From positions 1-56,647 of the forward strand of contig JBNGIQ010003942.1 of NCBI GenBank assembly GCA_049999765.1: a stretch of 56,647 nucleotides of DNA. The letters run 5' to 3'. The notes under the pieces are model-generated. The model did not search any database and was not told where the DNA came from. It saw nothing but the letters and a program-made list of their open reading frames with translations. Positions 11,763 to 23,700 of the stretch are shown here, one piece after another; within the stretch, counting starts at the first letter, position 1, and each line of letters opens with the position of its first letter. The position numbers were made by a program, and so were the translations under genes. The DNA comes from Phaeoceros laevis. Lineage: Eukaryota > Anthocerotophyta > Anthocerotopsida > Notothyladales.

Positions 11763-14298
11763 ATGGCGCTGCTCAAGCAGAATTTGATCGCCCTTGATTT
11801 GGGGAGGTGCGAGAGGGTCCGTCACAGCTCTGTCGGCCCCGGTCTCATCAAGCTAGGTGGAGGACATCATGTGGAACCCGTGGAATTCTGCTCGTGTGTA
11901 CGTTGTGCCAAGAAGAAGGCGGTACAGGGTCCTAGCTCTGGTCCAGCACCTCGTCGGCCGGTGAAGTCGGAGTCGGACCCGAATGGCTCCACAGGGCAGC
12001 GGAGCAGCTCCATCTCTACAGGTGCGACGGGCTCGGACAGCCTCAAGTTTGTAGACATAGTTGCAGCGCAAGCACGGGACGTGAGTAGGATCAGCTACGA
12101 GGGCACTCCTCATGACCGAGGAATGGAGATAGCTGTGGACAGAAGCAGGGCGTCGTGCGAGGGCGGTGACGATTCCGAAGTGAAGAAGAAGAGCTCAGCT
12201 GAGGCTCAGTCCCTCGACCCTGATGGTCAGTGGCAGAACGTGTTCCCGGCCTACATGCAGAGCAAAGAGGATTCTGACGACGAGGTGGTGCAACCGAATG
12301 GAAATGGGAATGGAAAACCTCGTGCGGTCGTGAATGGAACGGCTGCCAAAAAAGCGGCTGCTGCAGCTGCTGCTTCTGCAAAAGCTCTTGAATCACATGT
12401 GACAACTTCACCGTCTGTCTCTACACCTCCTTGCTCCTCTGCAAGGCCTCCAATACTAGGCCAGAACCTCACAGAGCTCATTTCTCATGATCCTATATGG
12501 GCGGCAATTAGAGCTGAAGCTCGGCTTGAGGTGAGTGTTTCAACATCTATGTATGCCAACTCAGCTTCGACAGTTACTGGATTGAATTGGAATGTCACCA
12601 CCCTGACAGGCAGAACGGGAGCCTTTGCTGAGTAGCTTTCTCTATGCAAGCATTCTGGCTCATCCGTGTTTTGAGCGCTCTCTGAGCTTTGTTCTCGCCA
12701 ACCGACTGAAGAATCCAACACTACTGGCAACGCAACTCATGGATGTCTTCGACGACGTGTTCACCTGCAATGAGAACATCCAGCAAGCAATTCGTCTAGA
12801 TGTCCAGGTGACTGTTGATAGTTCTGGCGTCTATGTAGGGTTCAGTTTGTCTGTAAAGGTTTTGGTTTTTGTCACCGGGGGTGGTACTTTCTGATCATTC
12901 TATTTTCACATTACTAATAGACGTACCCAGAGGATTTGCTGAGTTTTTTGAGTTTTATCACAGGCTTTGAAGGACCGTGACCCATCCTGCAGATCCTACA
13001 GTTCAGCAGTCCTTTATTTGAAGGTAATGTCGATTTTTTGGAGATGGCCTTTCCAGGTTTTGTGCTTCTCTACTCACATCTAGTTCACTGGTTACTCGCA
13101 GGGCTATCATGCTTTGCAGGCATACCGAGTAGCACATGTTATGTGGAATCGAGGTCAACAAGTATTTGCTCTGGCATTGCAAAGTAGGATCAGTGAGGTT
13201 GTCCACCTGCACAAGTTTCCTTAAACGTGATTCTTTGAAACTGATTCACATACGCTTGTCGTTATGTCAAGAACTGCAATCTACGTGGAGTTACATGTAT
13301 TGAGTTGCCTTCCTGTGCAGGTATTTGCAGTTGACATCCATCCAGGTAACCCACGTTTAACAGGCGACCCACACAAATTGAAAACCAGGAATAAACGAAA
13401 ACGAGTTTAGCATAGAGTGCGTGTTTCATGACCATTTTCTTCCTTCTTACTTCAGCTGCGCGCATTGGGAAGGCCATACTCCTCGACCATGGGACTGGTG
13501 TGGTGATCGGGGAAACTGCTGTTATTGGAGACAGAGTATCTCTCATGCAGGTTGGAACAGGAGACAATCTTTATTGTTATTTTCACACTTGCGCTTAATA
13601 GGTCCTCGTTACAGAAAGCTAGAGCTTGTTACTTCTATATGAGAACATATCGTTGTTCACTGCAAAGGTTTTTGAGCTTTTGTCTTCTGTCTTTGTATTC
13701 TTGGACTGTGCTAGGTGTCTGCATCTTACATTACTAAGACCCAGCAATGAAGTTTCGTGTGATGACTTGGCGTTTGTTGCATCTCAGGGTGTCACTTTAG
13801 GAGGAACAGGGAAGGACTCCGGTGACAGGCATCCAAAGATCCGAGAAGGAGTGCTTATTGGAGCTGGAGCAACCATCCTTGGGAACATAGTTGTTGGGAA
13901 GGGTGCCATGATAGCAGCTGGATCTCTGGTCTTAAAGGATGTGCCACCTCACGGGTCCGGATTGGTGTTTGAAGTCACTGGTTTCTCAGAAAGGCTTAGA
14001 TGGGATGTGTACTGATGCCAGTGTCTCGTGAATGCAGTATGGTGGCTGGGACTCCTGCAAAAGTTATAGGGATTGTGAAGGAGCCAACGCCAGCGCTTAC
14101 GATGCAGCACGGTGAGCTTAGTGTACTTTGATGTAAAGAGTAAGAGTTTTCACGTAATGAGCTCATGTAGTGAGAGCTTGACACTGGTTTCCATTGCGGC
14201 CAACAGATGTCACAAGGGACTTTTGCTTGGACCTAGAAGCAGCTGTTAGGCGGCAACTAGTCGAAGAAAACGAATTGTATGGAGGAGCTGGCATTTAA
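11763..14298 (+). CDS. SERAT3: serine O-acetyltransferase (SERAT3-like)
   Basis: Acetylates L-serine with acetyl-CoA to O-acetylserine, the carbon skeleton for cysteine; acts with O-acetylserine(thiol)lyase in the cysteine synthase complex. Nine exons: 11763-12530, 12610-12807, 12964-13023, 13102-13197, 13321-13345, 13456-13550, 13788-13954, 14038-14111, 14207-14298, joining in phase to 525 codons (524 aa). The catalytic core starts near residue 235 ([18 protein letters not shown]), then [19 protein letters not shown] with the catalytic Asp/His, then the left-handed beta-helix ([38 protein letters not shown]). The chain ends in Ile (YGGAGI), as needed for docking into the partner enzyme. The long N-terminus (about 230 aa; Ser/Ala-rich, with Asn/Gly runs) is much longer than usual; it may carry a transit peptide, or the true start may lie further in. 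The donor after exon 7 (GTCCGG) is weak. Confidence 0.93.
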
Positions 14299-14767
14299 GA
14301 TGATTTAACCTGTCATGTATATTTCACATGTAGTGTTAGTGTGAGTTTGTAACTGTATCTGACTTTTCAGCACCTTTGTCACTCAAAAGGTGGCAGAATA
14401 CTTTTCTGTTTGATGTCCATATATAGTCTAGAAAGATTGGTTGGGGCCTTGAAGAAAGAACTTTTTAACAATGATTGTCCAGCTTTCAGCTCCAGCTACT
14501 GTGATCGCTGAGCGTGGACTGTGCCCTATCATCCTTACTGACAGCAATAGATGGCATTCATCACCTAGCCACGAACTAAGTCAACCTCTTCACGGAGGCA
14601 TTTTTTGACTCAACAAGAACAGCAACTTCATTGCGCTTTCATGGCACCTGTTGCTGACTGCAAGTTTCTGACACAACTTAGAAGACTCCGTCTCGATATA
14701 TCGACGTCCCTTTGACAAGGACAAGCAAGCCTACCCAGCTTCAAACCACTCGCAGAAATCCTAAAAA
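14299..14767. other. tail-to-tail 3' flanks
   Basis: Convergent 3' ends of the serine acetyltransferase (+) and BTB (-) genes. No further gene or RNA seen. Confidence 0.6.
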
Positions 14768-16114
14768 CTACTTGAAAGACACATGGGGGGTTTCCCACAC
14801 ATCGAAAACGTCCTCCTCGTTATGCAGCACAAAAAGGCGGTCACCGCCAACAGAGATGTCAGCTATTCCCCCACCACCGGTCTTCTTCAGCATTGCTGTC
14901 TGAACGCTGCGAGCTGTTTCCCAGTTGGGACTGCACAGCACGCTGACGTGATCATGCTTGCTAGCAAACAGCTGAGACCCGCAATATGCCAGCCTTGAAT
15001 AGCACCTCTCCTCAGAGTCAGGAATCTTTGTTGGCTGACCACGATGGCTCCACCTCAACGCCTGGTTGGTGCCAACTCTAACATCAATGAAACCAAGATG
15101 ATCGAATTGGTTCACTACGCAAACAGTGGAAGAATCCTCCATGGCCACGGCATCCATGACCACTTTCTCGTCTGGAACCCCTAAGATGGCTCCGTCAGAG
15201 TCCGTCCAGGACCACACCTTCCCCTTGGCTCGTAGGTCTAGCAAGCTGATGCAACTGTCATCGCTGGGAAACAACGTTGCCACCAGCAGGAGTTTACTAC
15301 GAGGCAGCCACTGCAGCTTGCTGGCATCCCCCAATGGCCAGCCACCTTCTTCATAGAAAAACTGGACTTGCTGTCCAGTGTTCTGGTCCCACGTCCCAAT
15401 GCCGTGCTCATTGCTCCTACCTCTGCAACTGGCAAACACATGCCTACCCTCACTCGTAGCAAGGGCACCGGCAGTGAAGTTCTTCAGGTGCCCGTCATGA
15501 CTCACCCTGTACCTATGCACAATCTCCCCTGAGCTCACATCGAAAGACGCCATCCCCCCAACTTGCTCTCCCCGGTCGCAGGTGCCAATCACCACTCTCC
15601 GTGTCCCCATGAAAGCCACATCGTTGACGTTAACATAGTCAAGGGTAAGAGGCGCCTGCTGCTCCAACGTCCAGTCATACACATGCACCATGGCTTCGTG
15701 TGCCACGCAGCAACCACCTTCAGCATTTGCTCTGATGGCAGTGCCGTCTCCAGTGGCACACCCGCGGATTGATGCACTGCGCGCTATACGATTCCCATCC
15801 AAGGATCCAGACCATGCAGCCCGAACATGGTCCAAGATTCCATAGTAGAGAGCCTCCCGGAACAAAGCCCTCTCCGACATCCCTACTGGAATGTGCAGCT
15901 CTCCAGTTCTCAACAGATCTAGCAGAACAGAGAAATAAGCTGGATTTCTGTCAATAAAAAGCTCCTCCTCTTCAGCAGAGGAATCTGTAGGCCTTTGCCA
16001 CAAAGAGTCGATCATTGCTGCCAGCATGGAGTTCCTCCCTCCATTTTCAATTGTAGCCCGGCTGGTGACAAACTTCTTCCCTCCTACATTAAATCTGACT
16101 CTGTCGTGCGCCAT
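14768..16114 (-). CDS. BTB/POZ (KCTD/T1-type) domain protein with beta-propeller-like C-terminus
   Basis: Single exon, 448 aa from the ATG giving MAHDRVRFNVGGKKFVTSRA; an upstream in-frame GTG was ignored. Residues about 3-100 are a T1/KCTD-type BTB fold (VRFNVGGKKFVTSRATIENG, LFIDRNPAYFSVLLDLLRTG, LFREALYYGIL). The remainder has WD/YVTN-like blades (for example VHVYDWTLEQQAPLTLDYVN, VSSGEIVHRYRVSHDGHLKN, GIGTWDQNTGQQVQFFYEEGG). This matches the plant BTB-plus-WD40/YVTN group (relatives of Arabidopsis At2g24240, At4g30940, At5g41330). KCTD-type BTB proteins often act as CUL3 ubiquitin-ligase adaptors; that role here is inferred. It is convergent with the serine acetyltransferase gene. Confidence 0.9.
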   Translation of the reverse strand: MAHDRVRFNVGGKKFVTSRATIENGGRNSMLAAMIDSLWQRPTDSSAEEEELFIDRNPAYFSVLLDLLRTGELHIPVGMSERALFREALYYGILDHVRAAWSGSLDGNRIARSASIRGCATGDGTAIRANAEGGCCVAHEAMVHVYDWTLEQQAPLTLDYVNVNDVAFMGTRRVVIGTCDRGEQVGGMASFDVSSGEIVHRYRVSHDGHLKNFTAGALATSEGRHVFASCRGRSNEHGIGTWDQNTGQQVQFFYEEGGWPLGDASKLQWLPRSKLLLVATLFPSDDSCISLLDLRAKGKVWSWTDSDGAILGVPDEKVVMDAVAMEDSSTVCVVNQFDHLGFIDVRVGTNQALRWSHRGQPTKIPDSEERCYSRLAYCGSQLFASKHDHVSVLCSPNWETARSVQTAMLKKTGGGGIADISVGGDRLFVLHNEEDVFDVWETPHVSFK

Positions 16115-17716
16115 GATCACAACATGACAATCAACTGCTTCCCTTCTACAGCGGCCCCCGGGGCGAATTTCCTCCGCAAGGCAGGCCGATCAAATCCTCA
16201 ACCGCAAGTCCTTCAATACCGCAAATACGACCGGCCGTAGTCTCCTACCGCCCCGTCTGCACATTCAAGGAAAAAAACCTTCAAAAGCCGACTCCAAACA
16301 ACAACATTTCAAGGACATGAAGCAAAACACAATGCCACTAGCTGACCTGCACACAAGATCCGCTCATCTGCCATCACGCAAAAACGACAAAGCTTCAGCC
16401 GTCCTCCACTCCAGGAAAAACAATCACAGACGAGCTGCAAAGCCAGTCGCACCCGGCAGCTGAGCACATTCTTTGCAATTTTCCTCCTGCTCAGCTCCCC
16501 GCCGCCACCAGCTCCTGCACCTCCGAATCGTGTTTCCAGCTCCCAAAAAATCAATCCACCAAACACTTGACCAAGATCCCGCACACCGTACCGAGGCGAA
16601 TTGCAGCCTCCACCAACCACAGCCGGCCGGGACGAGGATGCCGAGGCGCCGCTCACAACTCCCAGCCTCAGATCGTGGGAAGGAGAGTACTGTGCAATGC
16701 CACAAGCGCCTGCGGAGAGTGAGCCCGCCAGGCTGCCACCGCAACACGGCGACGCTACAGCGCGAGTTCTAGAACGCGGCAAGAAGGAAAGCGCACAATG
16801 TGTCAGAGGGACGGGGTCCTGCTTCCGGGAGCTAGGCCTGCACCTCCTCCCGGAACAGGCCACGCACGAGCGCACTCTCTCTCTGGGCGGTCTTCTTGGG
16901 AAGTCGAGTAGAGGGCCGAACGCTAAACCTGGCAGGCTGGCAAGAGACGACGACCGGTAAAGAATCGCCAGTTAGGAGTTAGGTAGGTTTGTTGTGTGCG
17001 AGTTGGATCCCAAGACGGATAATGGAGTCCCCGCACTTCGATCTGGGGGCTTTGAAGTTTGAACCCAAGCGACGGGTGGTTGGACGACGGTCTCTCGCTG
17101 ACTGCCTGCTATTATTTTAATAATATTTGTACCCCGCAACCTTGCAAAGTCAAGTTCATGTGCCTGTCATATATGTACAGTACTCACTTATTCACTCTAC
17201 GTCTTTCGTGGAATGTACATTTTGCCTGGCCATTGAGTTCTTGTTAGAACCGAGGATTGCTGGAGGGCAAGACGAAGACGCGTGTTGCCTGTACAGTACT
17301 TGCAATCATCCTCGCGTGATACTCGCAGGAAGGCTAATCCAGTAGTATGGACTGAGTCCGACTGACCAATGGAGTAGTCATAAACTACTGTGGCATGGAT
17401 AAGCATAATGGCGTGTATACTTGGTAAGCAACTTGGCCAAGGAAGAGCCGTGTTGGACAAGATCAGCATGGTCTTGACGTCTGATCTCGGCTGCTGAGAA
17501 GGATTCTCCTTTTTGCCTGCGGTAATCACATGATTTCTAAGGCCGCAAAAAGAGGCTGCACATGCTAAGGTTTCCTATTCATACAATGATGGGAGCAATG
17601 GGTGGTACAATGGGGTCCTAGACTCCTAGTGAGTCATTATGTCTGCTTCCAAGTTGAACCCCAGGGAGAAAGAACGTGATGATCTAAGCTAAAAGCTGGA
17701 GACAGGACAGCAGGTC
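16115..17716. other. intergenic region, no gene recognised
   Basis: Upstream region of the BTB gene and 3' flank of MED12. Open frames exist on both strands (up to about 190 codons on the minus strand at 16309-16875) but have low-complexity, Cys/Ser/Arg-rich translations and no family resemblance. I treat them as chance. Confidence 0.5.
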
Positions 17717-20700
17717 TCAGGAATCGTGGTCCACAGCACCTGCATAGATGGATTCCCTGCGCCTCTCTCGGATGGCACCTCGAAGCCAAGGTGTGGATTT
17801 CAGAGTCATCAGAGCATCGCTGCTGGATGCCATGCCTCCGGCAGTCATGCTTGCACCAACAGCAGCATCTTCCAGGAGAATCCACGGGTCTATGATGTCC
17901 GCCTCCGCAGGGGCTGCCTTCATGCTGCCTGCATCAGCATCATTACCCGAGGCATCCTTGCCGAACAGGGTGCTACTGCCTGGGGTGGTGGCCTGTCCAG
18001 AGAGGTAACTTCCCTGCACGAAGAGGGATGTCGAAGGGGGCAACTGAGGAGGAGCTGCAGAGATCTTGCACACAGAAAGGGGCACTGTCCTCATCACTGT
18101 GAGGAGGTGGGGAGACACCTGTGCTTGCTCTGCGTCTGCCTGCACTCGCTCAGCTACCTCTTGATCCGAGGGGGCCGATGGCATGGTGTTGGAGATGAAG
18201 TGTAGCACAGCCACGAGCCTGTCAAACACCCACTCCCCTGCTGTTGCTGTAGCCCCACTGGTGGCTGCTTCTGCCACCCACTCCCCATCTGCTCCAAAGA
18301 TGCTGCTGTCCTGCTGGTTCAACAGAGTCTGATCTGGTGGCTCCTGCAAAACTCTTGTGTCTAGCAGGCGCAGCAACACAGGCACTAACATCACCTGTAT
18401 GTTGCGTGCAGTGTGCTCTCTGTCAGACTGGATGATGGGCAACAAAGGCATCAGAAACTGAAGCCGCAGCCATACGGATGCCTGTATAGCTGCAGCATAG
18501 ACTGGTTGAGAGTCTGCATTCAATGGCACAGATTTCCGCCCCACACCAGGGCTGCCGTTCTCAAACCAGGACATGGATCTCTGTTGGACCAGAGCTTTAT
18601 GGTTGTAGCTCTCTGTCAGGTTAGAAGGTGGCTGCGGCCTCCCGCTCGTACGGCAAAGCATGCTCAGATGCTGCTCCAGATTACCGAGCTGCTTTGCCAG
18701 CTCTAAAGCAAAACCAAAACAAGCATCTGTTGAGCTTCGAACAAGGCATGGCAGTACCATCTCCGCAAGAGCCTTTTCAATAACATATTGCCGCTGCAGC
18801 AAGTCGCATTTCCTATCCTTCCTTCTAAATGAGCTGTCCGCAGCCTTCACATGCCTGGACGGACTCTCAAAGGTTACACCAGCACCTGGTCCACCCCTCC
18901 TTCCGAAGGGCAGACATCTTGACACACTTGTGCTCTGGGATCCAGCAGAAAGTCCTTGACGATTAGCGTAGTTATCCAGAACCTGTCTCAAACTTTTTCG
19001 ACCAAAGAGCATGTCGGCACCCTCCAGGACCCACTTCACTTGCAAAATCAGGTAGTCCTCAAATGCTCGTCCAAGACAACGAAGAACCTCTGAGTACAAA
19101 GCAGCAGCATCAGGTCTCACCAAAAGTCTGGTGAGCACAATCTCCGTGAACGTCTTCTCACACTCTGTAAGCTGCCTAGTTTCAGGAGCTGCAAGAGCTG
19201 CTTGCAATGCCTGTACAGCTGTAACATTTGCACTTTCCAACTTCTCTAGAATAACCTGCTCGTTGAGCAGCATACGCAGCTCCACCCACTGCCAATGAAA
19301 TGTAGCTGGATGAAGATTGTCAAGTACTTTGACAAGCTCCTCAGTGTGATTATAGACATTCATCTGGCGACCACATCTATGATCAACAGCACCTAGACTG
19401 CAAGGTTTCTCTCCATTTGAAACCAGGCAATCTGAAACTTTGCCTTCCAGGATGGCATACAGGAAGAGGCGTGCCCGGAGAGGAAGGATTGCCATTAACT
19501 TGGGGGATATGTCCAACCGTTGATTGTCAAGAGCTGCTGCATGTTCACTCTCCTCTGCATCAACCGAAAGCTGGGAGTACAAGGCTCGAGTGTCACGAAA
19601 ACACATTTCTCGAAATGGTTGATGGGCAACAACATCATGTATGGCCATTGTAGCAGCCTGGAACATGCTGTCGTCCCTGTTGACGGCATGAAAGTACGAA
19701 GTTTGCTTGTGCAAGGCAATTGAGAAAAGACAATAAGCTGATGGAAGCACTGTTCTGAGAGGAATACTCCTCTGGATCTGAGCAAGTCCAAGAGCATGTG
19801 ATTCACCCAGCAAAGCAGTTATCAAGCCGGCTGACACAGTTCTGCAGTTGCCAACCAAAACTCGAAACCAATACAGATTGGCTTCTGCTGCCTTTGTTTG
19901 CACATTGCCGCCAACAGATGCCCGCCCAGTTCCGTGAACATTTACCGGGCCTCGAAATGACACCTGCAAGGCCTCCAAACCTTCATTAATTTTCAACAAT
20001 GTCACCACCCTTTCGAGTGATATCATCCCCTGAACCACAGCTCCAGCCACAAAAGCTGCAACAGATGCAACAGGGATGATTGCTGGTCTTGCAAGCAAAG
20101 CCATACAAGAGGCAGCTGCACTTTCGTTGCTAAGAGCCGCAGGTATGTCACAGGAGTCTGGTGCTGATAATATCTGCACACGAGGAGCTCGGTTCATAAA
20201 GCCCAAGACAGAAGAACCCGCTTCAGATGCAAGAGCCACCTCCAGGAGCCGACTCTGGTGTTCCCCAAAGACATCCTTGAGATAACAAACACAGTATACA
20301 TGCATTTGTATCACATGACGGGCACACCAGATATAGGGGACAAGTCCAGAAGGGGGGCCAGGCAAACTTTGATTACTCACAAAAGCATTGAAAGCACTAA
20401 CAACAGCGCTCCCCACATTGCCCACCACAGCAGCAACTGCAGCAGCCACAAGGCTAGGATCTACGGCTGAACCTCCACACTGTTTCATCGCGTCAACAAG
20501 GCCTTGCACAACCCTTTGAGCAGTCTGCAGTGTGCCATCCAACACATCCCTATCTCCATCCCTGGTTTGATTTGGTCCAGACAACTCCTTGGCTCTTGCT
20601 ATAAGGCGGACTGCAGCTTCTCCTAGGAGCCGCTGTACACTTTCCTTCATTTGAGCACCTACCTTAGCTGGGCGTCCAGTTAATCTCAGATAAACAGGAT

Positions 20701-23700
20701 CATCATGTTTATCATCACCATCAAAAGAACCTCTGCCAAGCATTCCGAAGTTGCCATCAGGATCTGCTGCCTTCAAAGCATCTAGCTCTGCCTGGACTTG
20801 CTTATCACCTGAGACCTTCCACATGCTTTCCCACGTCTGCACAGCTGAAAGGGTTCCGTACTTCTTCAAAAGACCTAACACATGTGAGAGCATAGCACGG
20901 CAACTGGCCTTCCCACCTGGTATTTTAACCAGCATCTGTTCAGCACATCGCATCCCTGTGGACAGAGCTTGAGGTAGAAGATCCATTGCAGCCAATGCAG
21001 TGTCGTATCTTCTGATAAACGACATAATGGTTGCCTCTCCAACTTGCCTAATAGAATCTCCTTTGATAGGTGGACCTTTACTTACATTTCTATTCGTAAC
21101 TCCCCTGACCATGGCACGCTGAAGTGAGACAACGGGAAGAAGCCACAGCGAAAGATCCAGCATGGTGCGTAGGTCACTTGTCATATGGAGCAGATATATT
21201 ACGGCCTTAAACTGCTCTTCATCCATGTGCCAACCACTTTCCCTGCTAGAATCTGCAAGGGTAGGTGCCTTCATCAACAAACCTCCATCCATTGCACCAT
21301 CTACATCTGAGCTGGCAAGTGATTTCTTCCCCATACTTCTCCTGATGGCACGATCCAGCCAGCTTGCAAAGTCCCATCTATCATTCAGGCGGAGATCTTT
21401 TACTGACGCCCCCAATGCAAAGAGATCGGTGCCCAATTTTCCCTTCTGAACATCATGAGTCTGAGGCATCGTTGTGAAGTCAAAACTAGCAGTGAAATCC
21501 AAGTTACTGTCTTGATTGTCCTCTGGACATGCAGGGGCTGGATAAGAGGGTCCTTTTGATAACCTGTGAGCAGGCAAAGTTCCCTGCATATCCTCTGGAC
21601 ATGTTGCAGCAAGATGAGCAAGACTCTGTGTCTTACGTACGATTTTAGGTCTACCTCTCGTGGTCTGCTTTACTGGCTGTTTTACAGAGGCCTCTATCTT
21701 TACAGTATTTACAGTTTTCTGAGGATGTTTAGACCACCAATCTTCCTCTATAATGGGAAACGAAGCTGAACTTTGGACATCCAATTCTCGAGCATCTGCT
21801 GTCTTGATCCTTTTCATCCTTGCACACCCTTCACATCCGCCAGAAAGATCTACATCATCTGTTCTGTTACCAGACCCTAGTAGTGCACTAGGGACAGCTG
21901 GTTTCAAGCTACCCCTTCTTCGCATTCGACTAGATTTCCATGACAGGCATACTTCCGGCAATCTCAAGTATGTGCAAATCTTCTGTTTCAAGTCTTCCAA
22001 GCTCGAAGATGCTGGCCCCGAAAGAGTACTCATGTTTTTTCTCTTCGACCCCTTGTCATGAAGTTGAGCTTCAAAGAGTGCTTCAACATTGTCCTGTTGG
22101 CAGGATTGACACATGCGGCGAAAATCGCCACGGACCTCCTGTTCCCGGCGTCTTTTCCTCTGGCAGCCAATACCAAACAATGCTATCCGCATCTCATTCC
22201 ATAGGGAGACTGCCGACTTCTCATGTCTGGCACCCCTCTTTCCTCGAGTCACCCCACGTTGGAAATTGAGCCCTCCACACATTGGAAGCAGCTTGACAAT
22301 ACACCTGTGCCGTTGTGATCTGGAATAATCAGCTTCACCCTCTGTCTTTTCCAAAATGCCGTTACTGACTAGCAGCCTTACATATGAGGCGGGTAAGAAG
22401 AGAGAGGAACGGACAAGCTCTGCAATGAGCAACTGCAATCGCTCCGAGCCACTGCCTTTGGACGTTTCATGCTGATCCAGCCAAGCGACAATTAAGTTGT
22501 GCATGGACTTTGATGCTTTCCTGGAAGCATGCTTGCTGCCTGCAGCCATGTCGCCGGCAGCAGAATCAGCGGGCTGTCCCTTGGACATAACCTGAAGTCT
22601 TCCACTACTTCTGTCCCTTTGTCTCAACGGAGCTCTGCCAAAGTTGGTAACTCCAGAGTCAGCTTCTCCTTCTTTCATCTCATTTGCCCTGAAGCGCAGT
22701 GCAGATACAGCCAGATAGATACGAGACATATCCGTAACTGCAGATCCTCCTTCACAAGTAACTTGAAAATCTCTATGCTCTCTGAAATCGCAGACTGCCC
22801 AGTCACAAAGGGATACAACTCCACTTAGGTGTGAAGGATCCACAGAACAGTATATGCTTGGGCATGATGAATACAGATCCAGAACCCATTCATCAGGAGC
22901 AGTGCTTGCAGTTTCACCAAAGACAAGGCGAACAGCACCTGGAACATCACCACTATCAAAGGCTAGATCCAAACCTTGCAAAACTCTGCATTCATTTTGC
23001 TCCAAATAACAGGGCTTTACAGCTCTCAATAGACAAGAAGTGCCCCTCTCAACTGCCTCACAAATTTCTGGGAGAAGCAGTTTATGTGGCACAAGAAGTT
23101 GTTCCAGGTCGGCCGCATTTTCGAGGTGTGAGCAGGCAATCCTTCCGAGAGATGATGGCTTAGCTGATTGATCGAGCTTGCCGGGATCCACTGACAAGAT
23201 CCCAGCATAGAAAAAACCCTTGGTTGGAGCAATAGAAGAGTTAGATTTCAGGAGTGGAAAGCAGTCCAGAGCAGTGGAAAGGGGTGGAAGGGCTTTCAGG
23301 AAGTACCGCACTACTTCAACCAGGGACTTTTTCAAATAAAGTAGCCGAGGCTGCTCAGGTGATTGGAGAGGAGAACCAGCCGATGCAATCCTCTGGAGCC
23401 AATGGGCACAGATTCTGACGAAGGAATGAATCTGAGCTTGAGGGGTGCAGACCCCGTCCAAAAGGAAAAGAGCCAAGGGCAACAGCAACTCCAACGACTT
23501 CACAGACTCCCGTTCAGTCAACTGCTTCAAGGTGAATTCAATGAGAGTAGCTCGATTTAACAAACCTTGCGCGCAATGCCACTCCACCAGGCACACCACG
23601 AACTGCCACATGGCAGAGTGACCATGCTGCCCAACATGGTCACTCAGCTTCCGCAAAGAGTCGTATCCCAAAGGTTTTTTCTGATATCCCCTTGAGCTTT

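Noticed and set aside
16309-16875. 188-codon open frame on the minus strand upstream of the BTB gene
   Set aside because: Cys/Ser/Arg-rich low-complexity translation, no family resemblance, overlaps frames on the other strand; likely BTB leader/promoter.
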